A stretch of DNA of 64,000 nucleotides from Novosphingobium sp. G106 (GCF_019075875.1 NZ_JAHOOZ010000001.1:1302001-1366000); one strand, 5' to 3'; shown: positions 35,287-45,243, counted from the stretch's first letter. The notes: generated by a model not told the origin, from the sequence alone. Program-made: numbers and translations.

Positions 35287-36938
35287 GCTGGACGATGAAG
35301 ACCGATCCCGGCGGCCTCAAGACGCGCTGGTCCGGCGAGGTTGCACGGCACTATCTTGAGGCCGGCTTCTGGCAGGATGAAACGCTGGTCGACGTCGCCC
35401 GGCGTGCTGTTGCCGAGGAGCCCGACCATGTCCTGCTGATCGAGGGCGACCGCCGGATGACCCGCGCCCAGGCCTGGGACCAGTCGCTGCGTCTCGCCGG
35501 CTTCTTTCTCGAGCGCGACCTGAAGCCGGGCGACGTCATCTCGTTCCAGATTCCCAACTGGGTGGAGACAGCGGTGATCGCCCTCGCCGCGCGGATGTGC
35601 GGGCTGATTATCAACCCGATCCCGCCGATCTACCGCGAATCCGAGCTCGCCTATATCCTCGCCGACTGCAGTGCGAAGATGATCTTCGTGCCCGGCACCT
35701 TCCGCAAATACGACCACAGGGGCGCCGTCGAAGCCCTGCGGCCTTCGCTGCCGGCGCTCAAGGACGTGGTCGTCGTCCGCGAGGACGGCGCGCTGACCTG
35801 GGAAGATGCGCTGTCGGGCGATCCAGTCGATGAGGCTGCGCTGCCCGCGGTCGATCCCGCGGCGATCATGATCGTGATGTACACATCGGGCACGACGGGC
35901 AAGCCCAAGGGCGTGCTGCACACCCATTACAGCTATGGCCACCGCGCCCGTGCCATGGGCGAGGCCTGGGGCATCGGTCCCGACGACGTGGTGTTCATGC
36001 CCTCGCCCGTCACTCACATCACCGGCGCACTCTGGGCTTTCGACATGCCCTGGGAGTTCGGCAACTCCAGCGTACTGATCGACGTCTGGGCAGCGAACGA
36101 CGGCATCGAATGCATCGAACGCAATGGCTGCACGGTAAGCGGCGGGGCCACGCCTTTCCTGCAGCAGCTCCTCGACGTTGCCGGCGAGCGGCCGGAAAGC
36201 CTCGCCACCCTGCGTCTGTTCTTCTGCGGCGGCACCACCGTCTCGCCCGACCTGATCCGCAAGGCCAGCGACACCTTCCCCGGCTGCCTGTTCTTCCGCT
36301 GCTACGGCTCGACCGAATGCCTGACCGCGACGCTCGGCATTCGCAGTGCGGCGCAGGCGCAGCTCGGCGCCGAGACCGACGGCGAGATCGTCTTCCCGGT
36401 CGAGATGCGTATCCACGATGCCACGACCGACGAACCGCTACCCAATGGAGAGGAGGGCGAGATTCTGGCGCGCAGCCCCGGTCTCTGCGTGGGCTACCTG
36501 CATCCCGAGGACAACGAAGGCGCGTTCCTCGACGACGGCTTCTTCCGCATGGGCGACCTCGGCCGAATCGTGCACGACGATTACATCGTCATCACCGGAC
36601 GCAAGAAGGACATCATCATCCGCTCCGGCGAGAACATCAGCCCGAAGGAAGTCGAGGACCTGTTGCTGGGACACCCGGCCGTGGCAGACGTGGCGATCGT
36701 GGCCATGCCCAGCGCCGCCACGGGCGAGAAGGGTTGTGCCTTCATCATCCCGCGGAAGGGCCAGACGATCGACCTGCCCGAGATCCGCCGCTTCCTCGAC
36801 GATGCCGGCCTTGCCCGGCAGAAATTCCCCGAACACGTCGTGCTGGTGGACGAACTGCCGCGCGTCCCTTCGGGCAAGGTCAAGAAGGACGTGCTGCGCA
36901 TCCAGGCCCGCGAGATCGCCGAGACCCTGGCGGGCTAA
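35283..36938 (+). CDS. Acyl-CoA ligase (cyclohexanecarboxylate-CoA-ligase-like)
   Basis: 551 residues from the ATG at 35283 (4-base overlap). The N-terminus resembles CHC-CoA and fatty-acid ligases (LLIEGDRRMTRAQAWDQSLR). P-loop MYTSGTTGKPKGVLH, A5 RCYGSTECLT, A8 ITGRKKDIIIRSGENISPKE, and C-terminal PSGKVKKDVLR with the catalytic Lys. Forms a CoA thioester via acyl-AMP. A cyclic or branched acid is plausible given the closest subgroup, but unproven. Confidence 0.87.
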   Translation: MSWTMKTDPGGLKTRWSGEVARHYLEAGFWQDETLVDVARRAVAEEPDHVLLIEGDRRMTRAQAWDQSLRLAGFFLERDLKPGDVISFQIPNWVETAVIALAARMCGLIINPIPPIYRESELAYILADCSAKMIFVPGTFRKYDHRGAVEALRPSLPALKDVVVVREDGALTWEDALSGDPVDEAALPAVDPAAIMIVMYTSGTTGKPKGVLHTHYSYGHRARAMGEAWGIGPDDVVFMPSPVTHITGALWAFDMPWEFGNSSVLIDVWAANDGIECIERNGCTVSGGATPFLQQLLDVAGERPESLATLRLFFCGGTTVSPDLIRKASDTFPGCLFFRCYGSTECLTATLGIRSAAQAQLGAETDGEIVFPVEMRIHDATTDEPLPNGEEGEILARSPGLCVGYLHPEDNEGAFLDDGFFRMGDLGRIVHDDYIVITGRKKDIIIRSGENISPKEVEDLLLGHPAVADVAIVAMPSAATGEKGCAFIIPRKGQTIDLPEIRRFLDDAGLARQKFPEHVVLVDELPRVPSGKVKKDVLRIQAREIAETLAG

Positions 36939-36939
36939 G

Positions 36940-37689
36940 TCACCGCCAGGAAAAGCCACCGTCGACTGGCAGTTCGGTGCCCGTGGTGAAGCCCGAATCC
37001 TCGGTCGAGAAGAACAGCGCCGCGCGCGCGACGTCGCCCGGTTCGCCGAGCCGCTTGAGCGCGACGCGATCGGTGGCGCGCTGGCTGTGCTCGGGGTTCT
37101 CCCAGAGGTAGCGCGTCATTTCGGTCTTGATCACGCCGGGGCAGATCGTATTGGCGCGGATAGTCGGGCCGAGGTCGAAAGCGATCGCCTTGGTGAACAT
37201 GGCGAGACCCGCCTTGCTCGCCGAATAGCCCGCGGTTCCCGCCATCGGCATCAGCGCGCTGACCGAGGCGATGTTGACGATCGTCGCCTTCTCGGCGCGG
37301 CGCAGGAACGGCAGCGCGGCCTTAGCGACATTGAACGGCCCGGTCAGGTTCACCGCCAGCATGCGGTCCCAGCTATTGGGATCGAGATCGTCGAAATGCG
37401 TGATGTCGAGGATGCCAGCGGCATTGACCAAGCCGTCGATGCCACCAAGCCTATCTGCCGCTTCGACTAGGATCCGGTTCACCTGATCGCGATCGGCAAC
37501 ATCGCAGCCATAACCGGCTGCGCCCAGAGCGGCGGCGACCTCTGCCAGACCGCCAGCGTTACGGTCGAGCAATGCGAGTGCGGCACCTTCCTCGGCGAAC
37601 AGCCGGGCGATCTCCCGCCCCATGCCGCTGGCGGCTCCGGTGATGAGAATCTTACGACCGTCCAGTTTCCCGCTCACTGAATTCTCCAT
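36940..37689 (-). CDS. Short-chain dehydrogenase/reductase
   Basis: 249 residues from the ATG at 37689. ITGAASGMGREIAR cofactor loop, LLDRNAGG with Asp (NAD-type), VNAAGILD, NIASVSALMP and YSASKAGLAMF triad. It is divergent from the TonB-dependent receptor across a 297-base regulatory space and may be co-regulated with it. The end is one base from the end of the convergent ligase gene. Confidence 0.88.
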   Translation of the reverse strand: MENSVSGKLDGRKILITGAASGMGREIARLFAEEGAALALLDRNAGGLAEVAAALGAAGYGCDVADRDQVNRILVEAADRLGGIDGLVNAAGILDITHFDDLDPNSWDRMLAVNLTGPFNVAKAALPFLRRAEKATIVNIASVSALMPMAGTAGYSASKAGLAMFTKAIAFDLGPTIRANTICPGVIKTEMTRYLWENPEHSQRATDRVALKRLGEPGDVARAALFFSTEDSGFTTGTELPVDGGFSWR

Positions 37690-37986
37690 TTCGATCAATG
37701 GCGCGGACCCTACCGCTCGGGGTGATATAAATGCAACGACCGTGAAACAAATATTGTAATGAACCGCCGGGAACGCATTGCATCGAGCAATCGCTTGGTA
37801 TAATCGAATCGGGAATGGCATAGTCGAATTGCAATTCACGCAGGCGCACTTGACCCCGTCGGCACATGGTGTCGGCGAACGGTCTTCTGCGTCGATTCGA
37901 GGGATGAGGATGCTGGCTTCTGCAGAGCTTCTGCCGCGGCGAAGAAACTGGCTCCCGATGTAAGAACTAAAAACAGGGAGTATCAC
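37690..37986. promoter_or_regulatory. Divergent control region, SDR / TonB receptor
   Basis: 297 bases, AT-richer than the flanks. On the + strand TATAAT at 37799-37804 is a clear -10; TTGCAT at 37778-37783 may serve as a poor -35 at 15-bp spacing. The 12-base perfect palindrome GAATTGCAATTC at 37826-37837 falls just after the expected transcription start, a classic repressor position. TTGTAATG near 37755 is a further related element. No gene is evident. Confidence 0.5.
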
Positions 37987-40491
37987 ATGAATAGCCTAGT
38001 TCGTTCGCGCACTCGCTTGCTGCTTTCCACCGTGTTGGGCGCCGCCGTCGTCCTGCCGATTCAAGCCTATGCCCAGACAGCCGACAACAGCGGCGGAATT
38101 GAAGAGATCGTCGTTACCGCGCAGAAGCGTGAGCAGAGCATTCAGGATGTGCCGGTCGCGGTCACCGCGCTCAATCCGGAAACGCTGAAGGTCAACCGCG
38201 TGGTCAACGTGATGGACCTCAACGGCCTGGCGCCGGGCCTGACCGCACGCCAGAACCCAGGCAGCCTCGGTTCGCCGTCGTACTCGATGCGCGGCGTCTT
38301 CGCTTCGGCCTCGGTGCCGGCGCAGGATCGCCAGATCTCGAGCTATCTCGACGGCGTCTACATCGGCGGCGCGCGTGGCGCGGTCTTCGACCTGCCCGAT
38401 CTCGAACGCATCGAGGTGTTGCGCGGCCCGCAAGGCACGCTGTTCGGACGCAACGCGACGGCGGGTGCGGTGAGCATCGTCACCCGCGATCCGAAGGGTG
38501 AATTCGGGGCCCGCCAGGAAGTTACGGTCGGCAACTATGCGCAGCTGCGCACGCGGACCACTATCGACACGCCGCAGATGGGCATATTCAGCGCCTACGT
38601 CACCTATGTCCATGACGAACGGCGCGGTGACACGCGCAACCTCGGCGCGGGCACCACGTTCGATCGCCAGAAATCGGTGACGGGCTTCGGCGTGTCGCAG
38701 TCGCCCAAGTGGCTGGGCAGCAAGAATGCAGAAAACGTCTTCGCGGCGGCAAAGCTGGCGCCCAACGACGATTTCTCGCTGACCTACAAGTTCGACTATT
38801 CGCATGCCAACAACACGCCTGAAGCGCGCGTGCCCATTGCAATCAATCCCGCCGATCCGACCCTGGTAGGCGGACTGTTCGCGGCGGTCATCGCCGCGCA
38901 GCCGGCAGGCGGCGGACGGTTCGGCGCGGTGCCGCTCTTCCCCGACTACCAGCGGCCGTCAGCGGTCAACAACGCCTGGACCATGCCCGGCTTCGCAAAA
39001 TCGTCGGGTCACAACCTGACGCTGAATTGGCGAGCGACCGACCATCTGTCGTTCAAGAACGTCGCATCATATCGCACGGCGGAGACGGTCGGCCTCTCGA
39101 CGATCATGGGCCTCAGCGGGCTGGAATACACGCAGGCGGCGAAAGACTTCTACAATGCGCCGCGGGCATTCCTCGGCGGCGCTTCCTATGCCCAGATATT
39201 CGATTCCGCCGTACCTTTCGCGCAGCGTGGACAGGAACCGGTCGGTAGCTATTTCATGGGCTACGAAGGCCAGAGCTATGGCAAGTACCACCAGTTCAGC
39301 AACGAGCTTCAGGCCAACTACCAGTCCGAGCTGCTGACCCTGACGGTGGGCGGCATCTACTTCCAATCGCATGAATTGTCGTCCGGCATTCCGAACGCGC
39401 CGGCGAACCTGTTGTTCGCGCCGATCGGCACGGTGCTTCCGCTGGGCGGCAACATTCAAAAGACGGTCCAGGATACCAAATCCTATGCAGGCTATGCACA
39501 GGCCGAAGTCCACATCACGCCCGAGTTCGACCTGACGGCCGGCGCTCGTCTGACGCACGACGACAAGTGGAATTCGTTCACCAATGGCGGAACCTACGAT
39601 CCCACGCTGAACTCGATCACCGGATCGTCGGTGACCATCCGCACGTTCAAGAAGACCAAGCCGACTTTCTCAGTGGGCGCCAACTACAAGATCAAGCCGG
39701 ACGTGCTCGTCTATGGCAAGTTCTCGACGGCCTATCTGTCGGGCGGTTCTTCGGGTGCAGTGTCCTTCGAACCGGAGACCGTGGCGTCGTGGGAAGCCGG
39801 CCTCAAGTCCGAATGGCTTAATCGGCGCCTGCGCCTCAACCTTGCCCTGTGGCAGGCGACCTACAAGCACAGCCAGGCGGCGCAGAGCGGGCAGAACGTG
39901 AAGATCCCGGCCTGTGGCGTCAACGGCGTCGCGGCGCAGTGCACGCCCTACGGCGTGGTCGTGATCGACAACGGCACGATCAATGCGAAAGGCATCGAGG
40001 CAGAGGCGGTCGTCGTGCCGGTCGAAGGCCTGACCTTCGGCGGGTCGTTCAGCTATACCGACACCAAGTGGAAAAGCCCGAGCCCCTTCCTTGCGCAGGG
40101 CTTCCCCGTGGCGCCCAGCTCGCTACCCAAGTACACTGGCGGCATTAACGGGCAATACGTCACCCCGCCGCTGTTCGGCGATGCGACGATGCTGTTCCGC
40201 CTCGACGCCGTCTATACCGGCAAATACCGGAACTCGCCGTATACCGACATCGCCACTCGGCTTCCGGCGCTCGCCCCCTATGCATACACGCCGGCCACCT
40301 GGATATTGAATGGCCGCGTTGCCTTGCGCGACATCGATGTCGGCGGAGTGAAGGGCCAGGTTGCCGTCTGGGCGCGCAACCTGACCGACAACAAGAATCC
40401 ACTGTCCGTGCTGATTTTCGGCAGTTCCGAAGTCAATGCGAACTACCAGCCGGCACGGACCTTCGGCGCCGATTTCACCGTCGAATTCTAA
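37987..40491 (+). CDS. TonB-dependent outer-membrane receptor
   Basis: 834 residues. The signal peptide (about 1-31) ends AYAQ. The TonB-box-like EEIVVTAQKREQSIQDVPVAV is followed by the plug domain (about 45-160, with LRGPQGTLFGRNATAGAVSIV) and a 22-strand barrel ending in FGADFTVEF with the terminal Phe needed for BAM insertion. This IVVTAQKR subgroup is abundant in sphingomonads, and many members import aromatic, terpenoid or steroid-like compounds. It is the obvious uptake route for the island's substrate. A strong terminator follows. Confidence 0.93.
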   Translation: MNSLVRSRTRLLLSTVLGAAVVLPIQAYAQTADNSGGIEEIVVTAQKREQSIQDVPVAVTALNPETLKVNRVVNVMDLNGLAPGLTARQNPGSLGSPSYSMRGVFASASVPAQDRQISSYLDGVYIGGARGAVFDLPDLERIEVLRGPQGTLFGRNATAGAVSIVTRDPKGEFGARQEVTVGNYAQLRTRTTIDTPQMGIFSAYVTYVHDERRGDTRNLGAGTTFDRQKSVTGFGVSQSPKWLGSKNAENVFAAAKLAPNDDFSLTYKFDYSHANNTPEARVPIAINPADPTLVGGLFAAVIAAQPAGGGRFGAVPLFPDYQRPSAVNNAWTMPGFAKSSGHNLTLNWRATDHLSFKNVASYRTAETVGLSTIMGLSGLEYTQAAKDFYNAPRAFLGGASYAQIFDSAVPFAQRGQEPVGSYFMGYEGQSYGKYHQFSNELQANYQSELLTLTVGGIYFQSHELSSGIPNAPANLLFAPIGTVLPLGGNIQKTVQDTKSYAGYAQAEVHITPEFDLTAGARLTHDDKWNSFTNGGTYDPTLNSITGSSVTIRTFKKTKPTFSVGANYKIKPDVLVYGKFSTAYLSGGSSGAVSFEPETVASWEAGLKSEWLNRRLRLNLALWQATYKHSQAAQSGQNVKIPACGVNGVAAQCTPYGVVVIDNGTINAKGIEAEAVVVPVEGLTFGGSFSYTDTKWKSPSPFLAQGFPVAPSSLPKYTGGINGQYVTPPLFGDATMLFRLDAVYTGKYRNSPYTDIATRLPALAPYAYTPATWILNGRVALRDIDVGGVKGQVAVWARNLTDNKNPLSVLIFGSSEVNANYQPARTFGADFTVEF

Positions 40492-40508
40492 GTCCGCTTG
40501 GTTCGTCA

Positions 40509-40549
40509 GGAAAGGGCCGGCCCGGGATATCCAAGGCCGGCCCTTTTCC
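40509..40549. terminator. Terminator after the TonB receptor
   Basis: GGAAAGGGCCGGCC and GGCCGGCCCTTTTCC form a 14-bp stem with one bulged T around a 12-base loop, ending in a short T-run. It separates convergent genes and can serve both strands. Confidence 0.85.
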
Positions 40550-40564
40550 TATGCGGGTATCAGA

Positions 40565-41455
40565 TCAGGCGCGCGCGCAGTTGGCGCGGACTGTCTCGAC
40601 GAACAGATCGATGAGTTCGGCCGGCAGGTCGTGCCCCATCCCGCCCGGCTCGAGCAGCCAGGAACCCGGGATGCTGCGCGCGAGGTCCGTCCCGCATTCG
40701 GGCGGGAACAAAGGATCGTTGCGGCCGTGGACGACGAGCGCCGGAACCGAAAGGGCGCGTAGCTGGGGCCGACGATCGGGCGCGCCGCGGGCTGCGGCGA
40801 GCTGGCGCGCCGGGCCGGCGGGATTGTAGGCACGATCGGCGGCAAGCGCGGCGAAGGCGCGTAGCTCGCTCTCCGGTGCCGGATAATCCGGGCTGCCCAG
40901 CGCGCGGTTGAGCGCGGCCTGATGGCTCAGAAAGGCCTCGCGATCCTCCTGCGGATCGGGCGCACGCTTCGACAGGATCGCCAGGGCCCCGGGATCGGAT
41001 GGGGGCAGATCGGGATTGCCGCTCTGCGTCATGAACAGGTTCAGCGAGCGCACCCGTGCGCGATGCTCGATGGCCAGGACCTGCCCCACCATTCCCCCGA
41101 GCGAGACGCCGAGGACATGCGCTTGGGCAATGCCGAGCGCATCTAGCAGGCCGGCCGTGTCGGCCGCCATATCGGACAGGCTATAAGGAAGCTCCGGCTC
41201 GCCGCCGGCTGCCCGCGCAGCCACGATGGCGGCAATGTCGGGAATGCCGAGATGATTCAGATGGCTCGACAGGCCGACATCGCGGTTATCGAAGCGCAGC
41301 GTGCGAAAGCCGGCTCGCTCGAACCGTTCGATCAAGGCGGGAGGCCAGCGGATCAGCTGCGCGCCGACGCCGTGAATTAGCATGAGTACAGGGCCGCCCT
41401 CTGGCCCCGACAACTCGTACTCGATCTCGATCCCGTTCGCCCGACTGCGCGCCAT
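40565..41455 (-). CDS. Alpha/beta-fold hydrolase
   Basis: 296 residues. LMLIHGVGAQLIRWPPAL carries the oxyanion HG, VLGVSLGGMVGQVLA the nucleophile Ser (GxSxG), VVHGRNDPLFPPE the acid Asp, and GGMGHDLP the His. The triad is complete. Such enzymes hydrolyse esters, lactones or C-C bonds after ring oxidation. It lies 4 bp after a Baeyer-Villiger-type monooxygenase, so it may cleave the ester or lactone that the oxygenase makes. Confidence 0.86.
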   Translation of the reverse strand: MARSRANGIEIEYELSGPEGGPVLMLIHGVGAQLIRWPPALIERFERAGFRTLRFDNRDVGLSSHLNHLGIPDIAAIVAARAAGGEPELPYSLSDMAADTAGLLDALGIAQAHVLGVSLGGMVGQVLAIEHRARVRSLNLFMTQSGNPDLPPSDPGALAILSKRAPDPQEDREAFLSHQAALNRALGSPDYPAPESELRAFAALAADRAYNPAGPARQLAAARGAPDRRPQLRALSVPALVVHGRNDPLFPPECGTDLARSIPGSWLLEPGGMGHDLPAELIDLFVETVRANCARA

Positions 41456-41459
41456 CGGC

Positions 41460-42953
41460 CTATCTCGGCCGCTCGATGAAGTGGTCCCATTGCGGCACGG
41501 CGAGCTGCGCCTGGAGTTCCGACAGCGTGCTGGTGTCGAGCGTCGGAGTGCCGGTCTTGTCGAGGTACCAGCTCTGGCAGCCGCCGGTGCCCCAGACCGA
41601 AACCTTCGCCTTCTCGCGTATCGCCTGGAGCCAGGCCCGGCTCGGCTCCTCGCGCGGGGTGAGCGTCACGCCCTCCCCCGCAATCCGATCGATCAGCTGG
41701 AGAATATAGTCGACCTGCGCCTCGGCGATACCGACCACGGAGGATGTGCCGCCCGGCGAGTAAGGTCCGTTGATCATCAGGAAATTGGGCATGTGCGGCA
41801 CAGCCATCGAGCGATAGGACAGTGGCAGATCGTGCCAGACTTCGTCGAGCGTCACGCCGCCCTCGCCCGTAACCTGCATCGGCCGGATATAGGCATGGGC
41901 GTCGAAACCCGTGGCGAGCGCCAGGACATCGAGTTCGTGCAGCTTGCCGTCCCTGGTCAGCACGCCTTCCGGCACGACACGCTCGATCGGATCGATCACC
42001 ACGTCGACGCTCGGGTGCTGGACCGCATCGTAGAAGCCGTCCGAGAAGACCAGGCGCTTGCAGCCGACCGCATAGTCGGGCGTCAGCTTGGCGCGCAGTT
42101 CGGGATCGCGGATCGAGGCGAGCGCGTCGTAGCAGACCTGATCGCGTGCCTTGCGGCCTTCTTCCGAGCTGGTCGCGGCCTTGCCGCGCGCCTCGGTCTC
42201 GCTGCGTAGCTGGAGATAGTACCGCTTCCAGCGCTTTTTCGAGAGCCAGAAGCCCATGCGAGTCCAGAACGAGTTCGGCGTGTCCTTGACCGGGAACACC
42301 CACTGCGCGGTGCGCTGGAAGATCGAGAGCCGTTCCACTTTGCCCGCCAGCGCGGTGACGATCTGCGTCGAACTCGAACCCGTACCGATCACGCCGACGC
42401 GCTTGCCGGCAAGATCGATCGAGGTGTCCCAGCGCGCGGTGTGGAACAACGCGCCCGCGAAGGTCCCCAACCCCTCGATCTGCGGCAGGACGGGCTGGTG
42501 AAGGCGCCCCGTTGCGGTGATGACGACATCGGCAGGGTAAACCTCACCGTCGCGCGTCGTCACCTGCCAGGCGCCATCATCGTAAACCGCCGACATCACC
42601 TCCTGATGGTAACGGATGTAGGGCAGCACGCCGAACTGCCTGGCAACGCCATGGTAGTAACGCCAGATGTCGGGGCCCTTGGCGTAGCGCGACAGCCAGG
42701 TCGGATTGCGCGCGAACGAATAGGAATAGAGGTGCGCGGCGACGTCGCAGGCGACACCCGGATAGACATTGTCGCGCCAGGTGCCGCCCATCTGGCCGGC
42801 CTTCTCCAGGATCACGAAGTTGCGGAAACCGCGCTCGAGGAGCTTGATCCCTATCAACACGCCGGAAATGCCTGCGCCGATGATGACGAAGCGGGTGTTC
42901 CTGCCGCGTGGGTGGGTTCCCTCGCGCAGCTCGCTGGGATGTGTTTCAGCCAT
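41460..42953 (-). CDS. Baeyer-Villiger-type flavin monooxygenase
   Basis: 497 residues. FAD Rossmann motif VIIGAGISGVLIG (about 23-35), the BVMO fingerprint FAGALFHTARWD (F-x-G-x3-H-x3-W-D), and NADPH motif GVIGTGSSSTQIV. The length is that of a compact type I enzyme. It inserts oxygen next to a ketone to make an ester or lactone, using NADPH and O2. It is next to a Rieske oxygenase (upstream) and an alpha/beta hydrolase (downstream), a logical ring-opening set. N-hydroxylating relatives share these motifs. Confidence 0.85.
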   Translation of the reverse strand: MAETHPSELREGTHPRGRNTRFVIIGAGISGVLIGIKLLERGFRNFVILEKAGQMGGTWRDNVYPGVACDVAAHLYSYSFARNPTWLSRYAKGPDIWRYYHGVARQFGVLPYIRYHQEVMSAVYDDGAWQVTTRDGEVYPADVVITATGRLHQPVLPQIEGLGTFAGALFHTARWDTSIDLAGKRVGVIGTGSSSTQIVTALAGKVERLSIFQRTAQWVFPVKDTPNSFWTRMGFWLSKKRWKRYYLQLRSETEARGKAATSSEEGRKARDQVCYDALASIRDPELRAKLTPDYAVGCKRLVFSDGFYDAVQHPSVDVVIDPIERVVPEGVLTRDGKLHELDVLALATGFDAHAYIRPMQVTGEGGVTLDEVWHDLPLSYRSMAVPHMPNFLMINGPYSPGGTSSVVGIAEAQVDYILQLIDRIAGEGVTLTPREEPSRAWLQAIREKAKVSVWGTGGCQSWYLDKTGTPTLDTSTLSELQAQLAVPQWDHFIERPR

Positions 42954-42961
42954 CGAAACGG

Positions 42962-43960
42962 TCAGGCAGCGATCGTGTCCGGTTCGGGCGCGTCGAAGTC
43001 ATAGAACTTCGCATACTGGCGGCGATAGGCGATCATCGGCCCGTCACCCTTCACCAGCATCGGCTGCTCCATGAAGCGCTTGGCGTTCCAGATCGGAATG
43101 TCCTGGTTCACCTGCTTGACGAGATCGCGGATGCGCGCCTGAGTCACGCGGGCCTTGCCTTCGCTGATCCCGGGCGGGGTGAACATCTGCCAGCGCAGAT
43201 GGGTGTGCTCGGGATCGATCGCCGTCACCTGCTGCGCCTGCACGACGTGGCAGACGTCGATATATTCGACCATCGACTGGCCCGGGCCGACCGCGGTGGT
43301 GTCGATCTTGCCGGTCATCGGCCCGCGCGGCGTGTTCATCTCGGCGACCACCGTGTTGCGGCGCGTCCAACCTTCGAGCTTGAACTCGCCCTTGGGCGCG
43401 AAAGGCACGCCGTGGACCGCGCCGAAATGGGCGTGGTCCTGGCCGTTCTCTGTGATCTCCTGGATGTGAATGTTGATCACCCAGTCATAGGTGCTGTGGA
43501 GGATCCAGTCGCCGTCGGGGCACTCGGGCAGCCGCGAGACATCCCACTTGGGCGCCGCCTTCTTGGGGTGATACCAGACGTAGATCACACCGTCGGACTC
43601 GGTCACGGGCCAGGTCGGCAGGCAGTCGGCGCGCTTGGCCTGCGGTGGGATCACGTCGGTATAGGGGATATCGGTCGCGGCGCCCTGACCGTTGAAGCTC
43701 CAGTGATGGAACGGGCAGCGCAGATCGTTGCCGACCACTTCGCCGCCGACGCCCAGGTGCGCACCCAGGTGCGGGCAATAGGGATCGACGACGTGAACCG
43801 CGCCGTCCTCACCTCGCCACATGACGAACTCGGTCGAGAAATAGCGCAGCGTCTTCACTTCGCCCGGCGCGATATCGCCCGACATGGCGACGGCGAACCA
43901 ACCGAAGGGGATCGGCAATTTCGCATAGCCGCGGTCGAGGGGAGAGGTGGCAGCGTCCAT
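42962..43960 (-). CDS. Rieske non-heme iron oxygenase, KshA-like
   Basis: 332 residues from the ATG at 43960 (GGAG 7 bases before). Rieske cluster ligands C62-x-H64 and C82-x2-H85 within YCPHLGAHLG and LRCPFHHWSF. The catalytic iron site N172-x2-D175-x2-H178-x4-H183 is in ENGQDHAHFGAVHG. The layout and length match the oxygenase of 3-ketosteroid 9-alpha-hydroxylase and related VanA-type enzymes. It needs a reductase (KshB-like), and none is encoded in the window. Probably hydroxylates a polycyclic or terpenoid ring; the exact substrate is inferred. Confidence 0.87.
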   Translation of the reverse strand: MDAATSPLDRGYAKLPIPFGWFAVAMSGDIAPGEVKTLRYFSTEFVMWRGEDGAVHVVDPYCPHLGAHLGVGGEVVGNDLRCPFHHWSFNGQGAATDIPYTDVIPPQAKRADCLPTWPVTESDGVIYVWYHPKKAAPKWDVSRLPECPDGDWILHSTYDWVINIHIQEITENGQDHAHFGAVHGVPFAPKGEFKLEGWTRRNTVVAEMNTPRGPMTGKIDTTAVGPGQSMVEYIDVCHVVQAQQVTAIDPEHTHLRWQMFTPPGISEGKARVTQARIRDLVKQVNQDIPIWNAKRFMEQPMLVKGDGPMIAYRRQYAKFYDFDAPEPDTIAA

Positions 43961-44016
43961 CGCAAACTCCAAATGCATCGGGCACATTTCATTATAGGAC
44001 CTGACGGCCCCAAAGG

Positions 44017-45243
44017 CTATCGCCCGTTCGGGATCTCCCGGAACGGAACGTTCTTGTCGACGCGGATATCGCCCGGCAGGCCGAGCACGCGTTCGGCAAT
44101 GATGTTCTTCATGATCTCGTCGGTGCCGCCGCCCAGCCGCAGGCCGGGCGCCCAGAGGAAACGATGCTGGAAGGCACCGTTCATCGTCGCCTCGTCGGGA
44201 TCGTCCATCAGGCCGGCGTGATCGAGCAGGTCGAGCGCCTTGTCGGTCAGGTTCTGCGCGAGGTTCGACCAGAGCAGCTTGCCCGCCGAGCCTTCGGGGC
44301 CGGGCGTCGCCCCCTTGGACAGCGAGGTCAGCGTGCGGAAGCTCAGCAGCCGGATCGCCTCGGCATCGACGTAAAGATCGGCCAGCCATTCGCGGAAAGC
44401 GGGATCCTCGATCGCCGGGCCGTCGAACGAAGGCGTTTCGGCAGCGAGCGCAATGATGTCACGCCAGTTGAGCCCAGTGCCCGAACCCAGCGAGGCGCGC
44501 TCGTTCATCAAGGTGGTGATGATCACCTTCCACCCGCCGCCTTCCTCGCCCACGCGCTGGCTGTCGGGCAGGCGCACGTCGGTGAGGAACACCTCGTTGA
44601 GCTCGTTGTCGCCCGACATCATGCGGATCGGCCGGACCTCGACGCCGGGCGTCTTCATGTCGAGCCAGAACACCGTGAGGCCCTTGTGCTTGGGCACGTC
44701 GGGATTGGTCCGTGCGACGAGCATGCCGTAGTCGGCGATCTGCGCGCCGCTGTTCCAGACCTTCTGGCCGTTGATCACCCAGCTATCGCCATCACGGACG
44801 GCCGCACACCGCACGCCGGCGGAGTCGGAGCCGCTCGCGGGCTCGGAGAAGAGCTGGCACCAGATCTCCTCGCCGCGCACTGCCGAGGGCACGCGGGCGA
44901 GTGAGGCCTCGTCCTTGTTGTGCTCCATCAGCGCGGGCAGCAGCATGTCGAGCCCGGTGCGGAAGTAGTTGAACTGGAGCCCGGCGCGCAGTTCCTCTTG
45001 GCCGAAGATCGCCTCCTCGATCGCGGTGCCACCGGCCCCGCCCCACTCCGGGGACCAGGAAATGCAGGCGTATCCCGCCGCGGCCTTGGTCGCCTGCCAG
45101 ACGCGCGCGACGTCCTTGTGCTTGTCGTGCCACTGGCGCCGTTCGGTCGCGGTGAGCCCGCTCATGTCGGGCGCGTTTTCGGCGATCCAGGCGCGGACTT
45201 TGGCGCGGTAGGCGGCCTCTTCGGGGCTTTCGTCGAAGTTCAT
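44017..45243 (-). CDS. Acyl-CoA dehydrogenase, full-length subunit
   Basis: 408 residues. CQLFSEPASGSDSAGVRCAA, INGQKVWNSGAQIADY and the C-terminal LGGGTDEIMKNIIAERVLGL. As in the protein at 33014, the MCAD-type Glu is Gly. It is a paired gene: the partner at 45240 overlaps its start by 4 bases. Likely one subunit of a heterotetrameric dehydrogenase. It is followed by the Rieske gene in the same unit. Confidence 0.88.
   Translation of the reverse strand: MNFDESPEEAAYRAKVRAWIAENAPDMSGLTATERRQWHDKHKDVARVWQATKAAAGYACISWSPEWGGAGGTAIEEAIFGQEELRAGLQFNYFRTGLDMLLPALMEHNKDEASLARVPSAVRGEEIWCQLFSEPASGSDSAGVRCAAVRDGDSWVINGQKVWNSGAQIADYGMLVARTNPDVPKHKGLTVFWLDMKTPGVEVRPIRMMSGDNELNEVFLTDVRLPDSQRVGEEGGGWKVIITTLMNERASLGSGTGLNWRDIIALAAETPSFDGPAIEDPAFREWLADLYVDAEAIRLLSFRTLTSLSKGATPGPEGSAGKLLWSNLAQNLTDKALDLLDHAGLMDDPDEATMNGAFQHRFLWAPGLRLGGGTDEIMKNIIAERVLGLPGDIRVDKNVPFREIPNGR

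Noticed and set aside
42962..43960. Naming the Rieske gene kshA outright
   Set aside because: The cluster and iron motifs fit, but VanA-type and other Rieske oxygenases share them and no KshB reductase is present in the window.
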